Source: Liolophura sinensis
Lineage: Eukaryota; Mollusca; Polyplacophora; Chitonida; Chitonidae
Assembly (NCBI RefSeq): GCF_032854445.1
Contig: NC_088295.1
Location: 16,787,385-16,851,384, forward strand
Direction of reading: 5' to 3'
Length of the DNA stretch: 64,000 nt
Shown in pieces: positions 23,694-37,100 of this stretch; position 1 is the stretch's first letter; every line of letters begins with the position of its first letter. The notes beneath the pieces are model-generated. The model did no database searches, had not been told where the DNA came from, and worked only from the letters and a program-made list of their open reading frames with translations. The position numbers and the translations under genes are program-made.

Positions 23694-26600
23694 CTATAGT
23701 TCTTTATCCACGAACATGCCATGGCAATGTCCAAACTTCTGACCCCAATCCTCCACCACACAGAATGACCACATGACCAAGGGCAGGAGAGCTATGATGC
23801 TAATTACCAACAGGAGAGCATGTTTCGTACCTTTCATCTGGGTGGACCTACACCATAAATGAAGAAATAATTAGGAGCAATCAATTTTTTTTAGCACAAT
23901 AATATTAAAAACATATTCATTTCCACATAAAATGCCACCCTGTGCAGGTGTTGCTAAGGATTGCAAGTTTGTGACAAACCCCTTCTCGTAACCATCCATC
24001 TCGATACAGAAACATCCAAACACAGACTTTCTCATTCAAATCTATATCTTTTGGGTTAATGATTCTCAACAAGCCCTTTATACCACACAAAAAAAAACAT
24101 ATTAAAAAAATCAAGAAATTATCAGAATTTTGAAATAATTTTAAAACAAAAAGAAGTTCATAAGAGACATCTGGTATTGAGCAAAGAATGTATGTGTTTT
24201 GACGCAAATGGTTACTGTTTCCTCAGTGCGGAAGACTATACAAATGAATTATGTGAAATATTTATTAATGAGTATTTGATGAAGCATATATACAAGTCCC
24301 TTACTTTCCAAATGGTGTAAATCTACACACTGCCAACCACGCCATGACAATCAGCAAACCAAAGAATTCCCTGACAAGAGAAAACAACTATTAACATCTG
24401 CCGAAAGACAGGTAATAATGTAGCTAAACAATGATAAAAAGTCCAAATTTAAAGGACTGCCCAAATTCACTGAAACAATCATACAATTACATAGCCAGCA
24501 CACCTTAAATGTGTTTCTCTGTATCATGTCTAGCAAACAAGTGCAGAGACCAGACATGTCTGTCAAATATTTTCATGTTTTCATGGATGTCTGATATTTT
24601 ACATTCTTTCATATTCTTACATGAATATATACATATATATATGCACTTACTATACAAGGATTTAGCAAATGCTGATCTCCATTTATTACAGGGATGACTG
24701 CACTATGTTCCTTCTACATGTACTTGCTTAAATGGGAACAGAATCGATGCTGACTGGCCGACACATAAAGTTTTCTGGGTTTCTCGCAGTCTTGGTCAGG
24801 CTTGAAAAAATGTACCATACCTAAAATTCAGTTAGGGTAAGGCATGGCCTGGACTTACCTATCTCTCACACTAGCCAATCAGAACTGATTCTGTATCCCT
24901 CTAAGAGGATGTTTTTTTTCTTACATTCATCTATCGAATATGTAACTGTCTTTTTTTCTCATGAACCTTTATGGTACCTCTACAGGTGACAGCTAGACTG
25001 TCCATTAAATTACCTTCCTTCTTCATGGATCAGGGGATTGACTTTTTTCCCAAAAATGATCTCAATGACTACCACAATCAGATACACCACATATGCCAGG
25101 CACAGAATAAAGTGAAACAAGGCTGTGTACCTCCACCAGTTGGTTTCTGGATCAAAATACACAATATCCACATCAAGATATATGCCAAACTTTTAATATA
25201 ATGTGAGACAGTCTAGCCACTCAACCACACAGTTAATAATCACAAAGGCTGGTTAGGTGTTTCATCCAGTACTAGTCTACCACATGCATCAAACAAAGTC
25301 GTCATGAGACAGTAACAGTCTGCCAGAAATTGCTCTGACTTTCAGCTTCATACAGTCATATAAACTGGACTCTCAGCCATACCTCTGGTTGCACAGTATC
25401 AAAGAACTGTACTAGGGGAAGAGTAGTTGTTCCCTACTAATCTTGTAAGAAATGGTATAAAATGATGTTTATTTTTATTGGTGTTAGTGGCCAGCTTTGT
25501 GGTGTGAAGAAACTGGAAGACAATATTTCAGTACATGTAGAAATACTTCAATCTAAGATTTATGTATGTACTGTTCAATTTTCGGATAATCAAACTGCCT
25601 TTATTTGGCTTGAGACAAATGTAGATAATATAAAGCCACCTTCTTTGTGGGTGAAAAAACAATTGATCAAGTACAAGTTATAATGACAAGTCACACGCTA
25701 GTTGTCAGAGCCTGTGAGGTAAATGAGCAAGTTTCCACACTTACCTGAAAATATAGGATTTATCACAAGAACCAGGCACAGAACAGTCGGCACTAAATAA
25801 ATTGGCTGAAAAGGAACCCACAGAATGTATACCACACACTGGTATATTTTGCTCCTTTCCCGAACTTCAACTTTACCATATTTATACTGTTCCATACATT
25901 TCACGTTTCTGTTATACTAAATTTATGCCTTCACCATGTAATATCAATATGAAATACCAATGAATTATAGAATGAAGACAACACTGAAACAAATAAATGC
26001 TTACTAGTCTACATGGTCAACTTCTCATATAGTTTATGACTTGCAACCAATAAAAAACAAAATACATGTATATAAAATGCACCTTGAGCATTGACTCATA
26101 CTGCCATCTTCTCCTTGTTAATATAAAGGTACATTATTGTACTCACCACCCATAAGTACCAGTCAGAATCATTAACCTGAAGGAAAAACAAAGACCTCAC
26201 TCTATAAACCAAAAATGACCAAAACACGTAATTTTATTCCTACCTTTAAACTCGATATCAGTGGAACAAGCTAGAACAGGACACCAACGTTCAGAGTGAA
26301 CTTGGACATTTGGGCTACTGAGAAATAATATCATGACCTTTCAGCCAAAAAGATGAAGGAGTAGGAAAATACTGTTATGAACAACTGCCATAATAATTGA
26401 ATTGGTAAAGTTGTGAAAAAGTCCACTGGAAGTGGAAGTGTCTACAACTGAAGTGTTGAATTGAAAGCCAATGTTATTCTAACTTAAACTAATTCCACAC
26501 TGATCATTAACTAAATGTGGAACTAAAGAGTAAATTCAAGTTGCCTTCTTACATTTGCTGCAGTTGCCAGTCCAAAAAATAATGACATAAAAGCATTAAC

Positions 26601-26699
26601 TCCTCTCCATATCAGGAGCCATTTTGTGTTGACTTCAACTCCCAGACTTAATAAATCCACATTCTCTTCTTCTAAATCACGTGCCTGTGGTTTCCCCAT
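23694..26699 (-). CDS. TMEM220: TMEM220 orthologue (transmembrane protein 220)
   Basis: Six coding exons in transcript order: 26553-26699, 26147-26176, 25745-25805, 25014-25146, 24305-24370, 23694-23847. All phases agree and the protein is 196 residues with a stop (human about 160). Key matches to the human family are RGVNAFMSLFFGLATAAN-VND, PIYLVPTVLCLVLVINP and HEEGREFFGLLIVMAWLAVC. Four hydrophobic membrane segments are visible (about residues 30-48, 60-80, 92-115 and 128-145), with a further one near residues 158-175. The N-terminus (MGKPQARDLEEENVD) is longer than in human, which explains part of the extra length. Function is unknown in the family. A possible AATAAA lies at 23217-23222. 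Confidence 0.95.
26147..26176 (-). CDS. TMEM220: 30-bp microexon of TMEM220
   Basis: Encodes exactly ten residues, VNDSDWYLWV, in phase 0, corresponding to the conserved VNDPDAEVWV of human TMEM220. The acceptor is CCTTCAG and the donor GGTG|GTGAGT. It is needed to keep the conserved motif, so skipping would damage the protein without shifting frame. Confidence 0.93.
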
Positions 26700-27451
26700 T
26701 TTCTTTTCTTATGGGTCTACAATTGAGAACAAAAAAAGTAAAGAGAAAAGCAATGCTATTAATATGCATTTGCAATATTATTATTTTTTCTTGCCAAAAT
26801 CAGTTGGCCTATAAGATATGCAATAATAAAACTAGGCCCAACTGCCATGGGTCAATAAATTATATTTAACATTTATCTCAATACAGAGGGGCAGGAAAAC
26901 GTCTTACAGTGTTTGTATGGTGTATGTGCCTGTGTGTGTTTAATGCAGGGGTGAGGTGGGGCTGCACCTAGAACTGAAGTACAGCAGCGGAATTAATGTA
27001 ACTGCCATACAGGTTTTAAACTTCAAACAACACATTTGCATGCTTATCTGGTGACTAAAATTCCGATAGAAGGCCAAGATAGCTCATCTACGCTTGCTGT
27101 ATTAGAAGAACTTGAAGAAAAATTTATTAATTTCACTGGAGCTCTTATCTACTCATACTCCAGGTATGGTACTTTTGTAGATAAGAGCTCTTGTCGCCAG
27201 AGCACACGACCCAGTATATTTTAGCGACTTAAACCTGCCTAATTAACTGCCCAGCTATCCTTATCCTGTCGCATTCCATTAAACGCGCAGTTGTTTTCTG
27301 TCAAGTCCAACGTAAATTCTATCAATCTTCGTAGATATGTTGAGCTGTCTGCTTTTCGACTATGTAAACCGGTGGACGGAAATGAGTTGTGTCAAAAAAA
27401 AAAAACAACACTCGTACATAGTGCAGTGTAATCTTCGTGCTTCTGGGCAGC
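26700..27451. other. TMEM220 5' flank up to the inverted-end structure
   Basis: Probable promoter and 5' UTR of TMEM220. A short inverted repeat, GGAGCTCTTATCTAC at about 27,140 and GTAGATAAGAGCTC at about 27,177, could form a hairpin. No coding sequence is recognised; the frame at 27337-27537 crosses the element boundary. Confidence 0.5.
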
Positions 27452-27920
27452 CCAACAGTACTCGTCAGCCTACATCCACGAGGGGAACGGAAGTACATCC
27501 ACCAGGAGAACGGACATCCATCAGGAGGACGGTGTAGTGCGCATGACCACACATATGGCGCGAAATGTAAAGTAGTGGGATATAGTTACACATTTGTGTT
27601 CACTAAAAAGACATACGGATTATATCACTGTATATCTCATACTATTAACTTAAATTTTATTTACTACAGGGCTTCTCCAAAATAATCGAACTATAGACAA
27701 CAGATGATGAATAAGACAAGGTATATTATAAATCATCGGTATAAATTATCGAACTATCGAAGACAGATGATGAATAAGACAAGGTATTCTATATCATAAG
27801 GACCCAACAGCCCACGGCCTCTCCAGACCCGTTGTCCCGACATGGGGTTCATAGGCCTGTAGGACTGTACAGTATACAGGTACTTGGCAAGACGGTGGTT
27901 TTCCCCCGGCATCTATATAA
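27452..27920 (+). repeat. Left outer inverted repeat
   Basis: Begins with short internal repeats of the type ATCCA(C/T)(G/C)AGGAGAACGG, which resemble the minisatellite core, then about 380 bases of unique sequence including two copies of ACAGATGATGAATAAGACA. Its inverted partner is 51690-52150. Local differences include AAGGACCCAACAG against AAGGATACAACAG. Confidence 0.88.
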
Positions 27921-27926
27921 AATGTG

Positions 27927-30900
27927 CCTAATTTACCTTCATATAGGTATAAAGTACAACATCCATGAGGAGGACGGTGGCTAATTTAACTTCCTGCAGG
28001 TATAGAGTACAACATCCATGAGGAGGACAGTGGCTAATTTACCTTCCTGAAGGTATCAGGTACAACATCCACCAGGTGGACGGTGGCTAATTTACCTTCC
28101 TACTGTTATAGGTACAACATCCACGAGGAGGACGGTGACTAATTTACCTTTCTGCAGGTGTAAAGTACAACATCCACGAGGAGGACGGTGGCTAATTTAC
28201 CTTCCTGCAGGTATCATGTACAACATCCACGAGGAGGACGGTGGCTAATTTACCTTTCTGCAGGTGTAAAGTACAACATCCATGAGGAGGACGGTGGCTA
28301 ATTTACCTTTCTGCAGGTGTGAAGTACAACATCCATGAGGAGGACGGTGACTAATTTACCTTTCTGCAGGTATCAGGTACAACATCCACAAAAAGGACAG
28401 TGGCTAATTTACCTTTCTGCAGGTGTGAAGTACAACATCCATGAGGAGGACGGTGGCTAATTCATGTTCCTGCAGGTGTAAAGTACAACATCCACGAGGA
28501 GGACGGTGACAAATTTACCTTTCTGCAGGTGTAAAGTACAACATCCACGAGAAGGACAGTGACTAATTTACCTTTCTGCAGGTGTAAAGTACAACATCCA
28601 TGAGGACGACGTTGGCTAGTTTACTTTCCTATAGGTATAAAGTACAACATCCACCAGAAGAACGGTGGCTAATTTACCTTTCTGCGGGTGTAAAGTACAA
28701 CATCCATGAGGAGGACGGTGACTAATTTACCTTTCTGTAGGTGTAGAATACAACATCCATGAGGAGGACGGTGGGTAATTTACCATTCTGCAGGTGTGAA
28801 GTACAACATCCATGAGGAGGACAGTGGCTAATTTACCTTTCAGCAGGTTTGAAGTACAACATCCACGAGGAGGACGGTGGCTAATTTACCTTTCTGCAGG
28901 TGTGAAGTACAATATCCATGAGGAGGACGGTGGCTAATTTAACTTCCTGCCGGTATAAAGTACAACATCCACGAGGAGGACGGTGACTAATTTACTTTCC
29001 TGCAGGTGTAAAGTACAACATCCACGAGGAGGACGGTGGCTAATTTACTTTTCTGCAGGTGTAAAGTACAACATCCATGAGGAGGACGGTGGCTAATTTA
29101 CCTTTCTGCAGGTGTAAAGTACAACATCCACGAGGAGGACGTTGGCTAGTTTACTTTCCTATAGGTATAAAGTACAACATCCACGAGGAGGACGGTGACT
29201 AATTTACATTCCTACAGGTATCAGGAACAACATCCACGAGGGGGACGGTGGGTAATTTAGCTTCCTGTAGGTATAAAGTACAACATCCACGAGGAGGACA
29301 GTGGCTAATTTACCTTCCTCCAGGTATCAGGAACAACATCCAAGAGGAGGACGGTGGATGCTTTACCTTCATATAGTTATAAAGTACAACATCCACGAGG
29401 AGGACGGTGGCTAATTTACCTGCCTATAGGTATAAAGTACAACATCCACAAGGAGGACGGTGGCTAATTTACATCCCTATATGTATAAAGTACAACATCC
29501 ACGAGGAGGACGGTGGCGAATTTACCTTCCTGCAGGTATAAAGTACAAAATCCACGAAGAGGACGGTGGCTAAATTACCTTTCTCCAGGTATCAGGAACA
29601 ACATCCACGAGGAGGACGGTGATTGCTTTACCTTCCTATAGGTATATAGTATAACATCCACGATGAGGACGGTGACTAATTTATGTTCCTGCAGGTATAA
29701 AGTGCAAGATCTACGGGGCTATAGCTATAAAGTACAACATCCACGAGGAGGACGGTGGCTAAGTTACCTTTCTGTAGGTGTGAAGTACAACATCCATGAG
29801 GAGGACGGTGACTAATTTACCTTCCTGCAGGTGTAAAGTACAACATCCACGAGAAGGACGGTGACTAATTTACCTTTCTGCAGGTGTGAAGTACAACATC
29901 CATGAGGAAGACGTTGGCTAGTTTACTTTCCTATAGGTATAAAGTACAACATCCACGAGGAGGACGGTGGCTAATTTACCTTTCTGCAGGTGTAAAGTAC
30001 AACATCCATGAGGAGGACGGTGACTAATTTACCTTTCTGCAGGTGAAGAGTACAATATCCACGAGGAGGACGGTGGGTAATTTACCATTCTGCAGGTGTG
30101 AAATACAACATCCATGAGGAGGACGGTGACTAGTTTACCTTTCTGCAGGTGTAAAGTACAACATCCATGAGGAGGACGTTGGCTAGTTTACTTTCCTATA
30201 GGTATAAGGTACGACATCCACGAGGAGGACGGTGACTAATTTACCTTTCTCCAGGTATCAGGAACAACATCCACGAGGAGGACGGTGGATGCTTTACCTT
30301 CATATAGTTATAAAGTACAACTTCCACGAGGAGGACGGTGGATAATTTACCTGCCTATAGGTATAAAGTACAACATCCACGAGGAGGACGGTGGCTAATT
30401 TACCTGCCTATAGGTATAAAGTACAACATCCACAAAGAGGACGGTGGCTAATTTACATCCCTATATGTATAAAGTACAACAACCACGAGGAGGACGGTGA
30501 CTAATTTACCTTCCTGCAGGTATAAAGTACAAAATCGACGAGGAGGACTGTGGCTAATTTATGTTCCTGCAGGTATATAGTGCAACATCCACGAGGCTAT
30601 AGCTATAAAGTACATCCACGAGGAGGACGGTGGCTAATTTATCTTCCTGTAGGTATAAAGTACAACATCCACGAGGAGGACGGTGACTAATTTACCTTCC
30701 TGCAGGTGTAAAGTACAACATCCACGAGGAGGACGGTGACTAATTTACCTTTCTGCAGGTGTAAAGTACAACATCCACGAGAAGGACGGTGACTAATTTG
30801 CCTTTCTGCAGGTGTAAAGTACAACATCCATGAGGAGGACGTTGGCTAGTTTACTTTCCTATAGGTATAAAGTACAACATCCACGAGGAGGACGGTGGCT

Positions 30901-33484
30901 AATTTACCTTTCTGCAGGTGTAAAGTACAACATCCATGAGGAGGACGGTGGCTAATTTACCTTTCTGCAGGTGTCAGGAACAACATCCACGAGGAGGACG
31001 GTGGATGCTTTACCTTCATATAGTTATAAAGTACAACATCCACGAAGAGGACGGTGGGTAATTTACCTTCCTACAGGTATCAGGAACAACATCCACGAGG
31101 AGGACGGTGGGTAATTTACCTTCCTGCAGGTATAAAGTACAACATCCACGAGGAGGACGGTGGCTAATTTACCTTCCTACAGGTATCAGGAACAACATCC
31201 ACGAGGAGGACTGTGGATGCTTTACCGTCATATAGTTATAAAGTACAACTTCCACGAGGAGGACGGTGGCTAATTTACCTGCCTATAGGTATAAAGTACA
31301 ACATCCACAAGGAGGACGGTGGCTAATTTACATCCCTATATGTATAAAGTACAACATCCACGAGGAGGACTGTGGATGCTTTACCGTCATATAGTTATAA
31401 AGTACAACTTCCACGAGGAGGACGGTGGCTAATTTACCTGCCTATAGGTATAAAGTACAACATCCACAAGGAGGACGGTGGCTAATTTACATCCCTATAT
31501 GTATAAAGTACAACATCCATGAGGAGGACGGTGGCTAATTTACCTTCCTGCAGGTGTGAAGTACAAAATCCATGAGGAGGACGTTGGCTAGTTTACTTTC
31601 TTATAGGTATAAGGTACAACATCCACGAGGAGGACGGTGGGTAATTTACCTTTCTGCAGGTGTGAAGTACAACATCCATGAGGAGGACGGAGGCTAATTT
31701 ACGTTCCTGCAGGTGTAAAGTACAATATCCATGAGGAGGACGTTGGCTAGTTTACTTTCCTATAGGTATAAGGTACGACATCCCGAGGAGGACGGTGGAT
31801 GCTTTACCGTCATATAGTTATAAAGTACAACATCCACGAGGAGGACGGTGGCTAATTTACCTTTCTGCAGGTGTAAAGTACAACATCCATGAGGAGGACG
31901 TTGGCTAGTTTACTTTCCTATAGGTATAAGGGACGACATCCTCGAGGAGGACGGTGGATGCTTTACCTTCATATAGTTATAAAGTACAACATCCACGAGG
32001 AGGACGGTGGCTAATTTACCTTTCTGCAGGTGTAAAGTACAACATCCATGAGGAGGACAGTGGCTAATTTACCTTTCTGCAGGTGTCAGGAACAACATCC
32101 ACGAGGAGGACGGTGGATGCTTTACCTTCATATAGTTATAAAGTACAACATCCACGAAGAGGACGGTGGGTAATTTACCTTCCTACAGGTATCAGGAACA
32201 ACATCCACGAGGAGGACGGTGGGTAATTTACCTTCCTGCAGGTATAAAGTACAACATCCACGAGGAGGACGGTGGCTAATTTACCTTCCCCCAGGTATCA
32301 GGAACAACATCCACGAGGAGGACTGTGGATGCTTTACCGTCATATAGTTATAAAGTACAACATCCACGAGGAGGACGGTGGCTAATTTACCTGCCTATAG
32401 GTATAAAGTACAACATCCACAAGGAGGACGGTGGCTAATTTACATCCCTATATGTATAAAGTACAACATCCATGAGGAGGACGGTGGCTAATTTAACTTC
32501 CTGCAGGTATAAAGTACAAAATCCATGAGGAGGACGTTGGCTAGTTTACTTTCTTATAGGTATAAGGTACAACATCCACGAGGAGGACGGTGGGTAATTT
32601 ACCTTTCTGCAGGTGTGAAGTACAACATCCATGAGGAGGACGGTGGCTAATTTACCTTCCTGCAGGTGTAAAGTACAACATCCACGAGGAGGACGGTGAC
32701 TAATTTACCTTTCTGCAGGTGTAAAGTACAACATCCATGAGGAGGACGTTGGCTAGTTTACTTTCCTATAGGTATAAGGTACGACATCCTCGAGGAGGAC
32801 GGTGGATGCTTTACCTTCATATAGTTATAAAGTACAACTTCCACGAGGAGGACGGTGGCTAATTTACCTGCCTATAGGTATAAAGTACAACATCCACAAA
32901 GAGGACGGTGGCTAATTTACATCCCTATATGTATAAAGTACAACATCCACGAGGAGGACGGTGGCTAATTTACCTTCCTGCAGGTATAAAGTACAAAATC
33001 GACGAGGAGGACGGTGGCTAATTTATGTTCCTGCAGGTATAAAGTACAACATCCACGAAGCTATAGCTATAAAGTACAACATCCACGAGGAGGACAGTGG
33101 CTAATTTATCTTCCTATAGGTATAAAGTACAACATCCATGAGGAGGTCGGTGGCTAATTTACATCCATACAGGTATAAGGTACCACATCTACGAGGAGGA
33201 CGGTGGCTAATTTACATCCCTATAGGTTTAAAGTACAACATCCATGAGGAGGACGGTGGCTGATTTACCTCCCCGTAGGTTTAAGGTACAACATCCACGA
33301 GGAGGACGGTGGCTAATTTACATCCCTATAGGTTTAAAGTACAAAATCCATGAGGAGGACGGTGGCTAATTTACATTCCTGCAATTATAAAGTACAACAT
33401 CCATACGGAGGACGGTGGTTAATTGACGTTCCTATAGGTATCAGGTACAAAATCCACGAGGAGGACGGTGACTAATTTACCATC
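27927..33484 (+). repeat. 57-bp minisatellite, block 1 (plus orientation, roughly 95-100 units)
   Basis: Unit: GGCTAATTTACCTTCCTGCA, then GGTATAAAGTACAACATCCA, then CGAGGAGGACGGT. Each unit contains CTAAT, a pyrimidine-rich stretch and CTGCAG, the layout of a compact 3' splice site. Variant types alternate: (a) TTTCTGCAGGTG, (b) CTTTCCTATAGGTATAA with GACGTTGGCTAG, (c) TTCATATAGTTATAA with GGATGCTTTACC. Multi-unit blocks recur, for example 31,190-31,345 and 31,355-31,505. Frames through the array give runs like YNIHEEDGG and are not treated as genes. Confidence 0.95.
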
Positions 33485-33584
33485 CTTTTTCTCCGCAGAT
33501 GGGAAAAGCCCAACACGAACGAGGACAAACCGAGTTTGCCTTTCTCTACATGTACGTAGATGAGAAAGTTTTCACAGAGCCTTA
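33485..33584 (+). other. Exon-like segment at the array edge, copy 1 (possible terminal exon)
   Basis: After the last minisatellite unit come CTAATTTACC, TTTTTCTCCGCAG and an open frame of 28 codons (MGKAQHERGQTEF...EKVFTEP) ending in TAG. The same arrangement occurs at 46,254-46,353 with MSKTQHLRGQTQF...EKGFTVP and a stop at the same place. Its start aligns with the minisatellite unit (SKTQHLRG against YKVQHPRG in the same frame), so the array probably arose from this exon's acceptor. I do not recognise the peptide. Confidence 0.5.
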
Positions 33585-34119
33585 GAATATAATCCTCGAA
33601 TCATCCAATATGAGAAATCCAGTGACCACCAATTCCGGACAGTTGAATAGAAAAGTCAACAACCACATTCTAGTTTAAATATATGTATTTTAAGGAGCCC
33701 TGTCGCAGTGCCATAACCCACCGCCCATGGAGAGTTTGCCAACAGAAACTCTAATTCAACAAGTTCCTTTCCCTAAAAATGGTTACAGCATTGTATTCAT
33801 CCGGTTTGCAAAAACCTTTACAGAAAAACTATTATAAACTGAAGAACGCTTTACTGAGATGTACGGATAAAAGTTGTGTTTCATTACATATGCTGCAGTA
33901 CCCTAGGCAAGTTTATTAGTGTATTAACTCTCTTGTACATTCTAAGATTCTATACATGTGTAAGTGAAGCAATGAATGGTATGGAGGTGGAATGAAAAAT
34001 ACATTATAGGTGTAGGCTATATGTACAAGGCATATAGCCATGATACAATGATAACAATGGTATAAAATACACATTGTCAACTCATCGGTCATCTATTATT
34101 TACACACACAGCATGCCAT

Positions 34120-37100
34120 TTACGACTCGGTACTGCTGATTAAGCCGTGTGCTCTTAATTGTTCACTTTTTTTAAGTGCCGTGTGTAACGATGAATGTTC
34201 AGTTTGACAGCATCTTCGTCTTGCTTCTGGTAAAGATATGTGCAGTTTGTTGGATACAAGCAGTGCGACTACATCCCGAACCAAAGCTTCCTTACATCTC
34301 CTATTCCTGACTGTCCCTTCGTACCTACAAAGAAAAAAATGTGAACAGAATGCAATCCTGTTAAAGGCTTCCTATTTCATTTGTAAAAGACTGAAATCTG
34401 GAAATGTATATATATTGCTACTAATTAAACATATATGCCTGCACACTTTTTAGCAAGTCATGCGCGGAACAAAATTATGAAATTATAATGATAAATAATT
34501 AAACACACATCTACATGTAAATGACTACTTGATGACTGCAATATTCTTAGTTACTTTCCTCCTTTTTTATGGCTTTATTTATTTATTTATTTATTTGATT
34601 GGTGTTTTACGCCGTACTCAAGAATATTTCACTTATACGACGGCGGCCAGTATTATGGTGGGTGGAAACCGGGCACAGCCCGGGGGAAACCCACGACCAT
34701 CTGCAGGTTGCTGGCAGACCTTCCCACATACGGCCGGAGAGGAAGCCAGCACGAGCTGGACTTGAACTCACAGCGACCGCATTGGTGAGAGGCTCCTGGG
34801 TCATTACGCTGCGCTAGCGCGCTAACCGACTGAGCCACGGAGGCCCCGTTTTATGGCTTTAGCCTTGTCAAATGTTTATACACATTTGAACTGTCTGTAT
34901 ATAGATAACTTGAAAGCTGGAAAGCCATTCCGATACTACTCCATGCATAACTGGAGCCAAAATAGCCATATCTAATTATACCAAAAAATAAAAACAGACA
35001 GATAAAACACAAGGTAAATACAAACCCATCCACATTTAAAATCTTCTGAATTCGCTCGGTTCCTGGTAGCTGGGCTAGCTTGTGTACAAATCCAGATGTG
35101 GCGGGGCGCCTGAAGCAATGTTTCACACAACAATATAATCACACAGTGAAAGATAATCATGGCCTATTTCCAATGCACATATACAGACAAGGTATACAAA
35201 AGCATATGCTGATTGTTTCGCATAATTTAATCACGCTCCATGTAAGCAGCAATGAATCAGTCACTTTCTTCTTCACTCTTGGACCAAAACAAGTTGTGAC
35301 AATAAACAAACAGAACATCCCAGATCTGTACTGTAACAAAAAACCCTTATAGGCATGATTATTTGAAACGTGCATGGAGAAGACCGGGATTACTGGCAAC
35401 CACCCTACCTACATGTACCTATACGTACCGTTTGTCCCTAGGCTTCAATTTGAAGAACTTTTTTTCCACATAGGCTTCGAGATATGTATAAGCCTAAAAG
35501 AGAAAATCTTATTAAGTACCATACGCATACCCATTCGAAAAAACACCCAGAATGGCCATAATTTACTCACAAAACATTTACAAAATTCCAAAGTCTCGCA
35601 GCGTTGTTTTTGGTACGTAAAACATATATAAATATAGTAACACGGCTTTTTCCATACAAAGGGTATTTTCAGTACATATACATCAAGCTAAGCGAAAAAG
35701 TCAGTATCAATTTATAAACAATTTATACACCGAAATCACACTTTTACGTACCAAGTCCAAGACATAACCGAAACCAAAGCCCTTTAGAAATTCCCTTCTC
35801 GGATTTGTCAAGAAAATCTCCAGCTCAGAGCTCTCGGACCTAGATAAACACATAATCATGTATACAGTTGTACGAGGAAGGGGTTAGGAGAAGCTATCAA
35901 TATAACACAGTGAAACACTCTAAAACACTCGTTTTAGATACATAATAATATATCCCGGGCGATGAAGTGCATGAGGATCTTTATGAAATCACATGCTACC
36001 ATCAAGTGTGGCTGTATGATGTGAAACAATACATTAAACTATATGTCATGTAACAAATTAATTATTTGTATCGCAGCAACTATTCTTCAAATAGCAGCGA
36101 AATCTTTCGAGTTTGTGTGATATGAATGTACAGTGGTGCTGCACGCCACTATAGAAGAATAGGGAAAGACAGAAATGATCATATGTTTAAAACTACTGTA
36201 TATAGTCAAATACAAGGGTCAATTAAATACACTGTGTCTGTAAATTATAATTGCGCAGAAAAATGTGTAGGTATTCCTAAGCTAATTGTTGTTCACACCA
36301 GTCACTGTGCGAAACTCCAGAATGCGCCTACACATATGAGGAAATATAGAAAAATATGTAAAAGACAAAGAAAATAAATGAAGTGTACAGATTTAAGCTA
36401 TACATACCACTTTGAACCTCTGTCTGTCAACAAGCCTTCCACATACTGGTCGATCACATCAACCTGAAATATCAACATTATGCGGCATATATATATACAA
36501 TCCAAACATTGTGTTTAAGTTGGTTAAAAATCCAAAAATTGTCAGACACAGTTTAATGATATTTTTCTACTGATGCTGAATACTTGAGGCTCAGACCCAC
36601 CTGTTATTTCTAAACATTTTGAGTATATCCCTCAATGTCACCTGGGGCCTTCGTGGCTCAGTCGGTTAGCGCGCTAGCGCAGCGTAATGACTTAGGAGTC
36701 TCTCACCAATGCGGTCGCTGTGAGTTCGTCCAGCTCATGCTGGCTTCCTCTCCGGCCGTACGTGGGAAGGTCTGCCAGCAACCTGCGGATGGTCGTGGGT
36801 TTCTCCCGGGCTGTGACCGGTTTCCTCCCACCATAATGCTGGCCGCCGTCGTATAAGTGAAATATTCTTGAGTACGGCGTAAAACACCAATCAAATAAAC
36901 AAATCAATGTCACCTGCATGACAACTGCTCCCTTATCCATACCTGTGAAATGACATCAGATACACAAATAAACATGTTGGAATCCTGCTCCTCATTGTTG
37001 AGTTCCTCGTCCGCAAATGGAATAATCCTGGACACTTGTAAGTCTTCTGACGAAAACCTACAGAAATCAATACATCACAAAAGTTGTATCTTTCTTGAAA

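Larger units (their letters stand above)
33485..36575. repeat. Direct segmental duplication, copy 1
   Basis: Near-identical to 46254-49117 in the same orientation. It includes exons 3-7 of the unknown minus-strand gene. Similarity stops near GGTATTTTTCTACT. Copy 1 alone carries the SINE at 34578-34848. Confidence 0.93.

Noticed and set aside
34653-34838. Minus-strand frame starting MAQSVSALAQRND and similar frames at 36635 and 53709
   Set aside because: All are translations of the tRNA-like head of SINE family 1.
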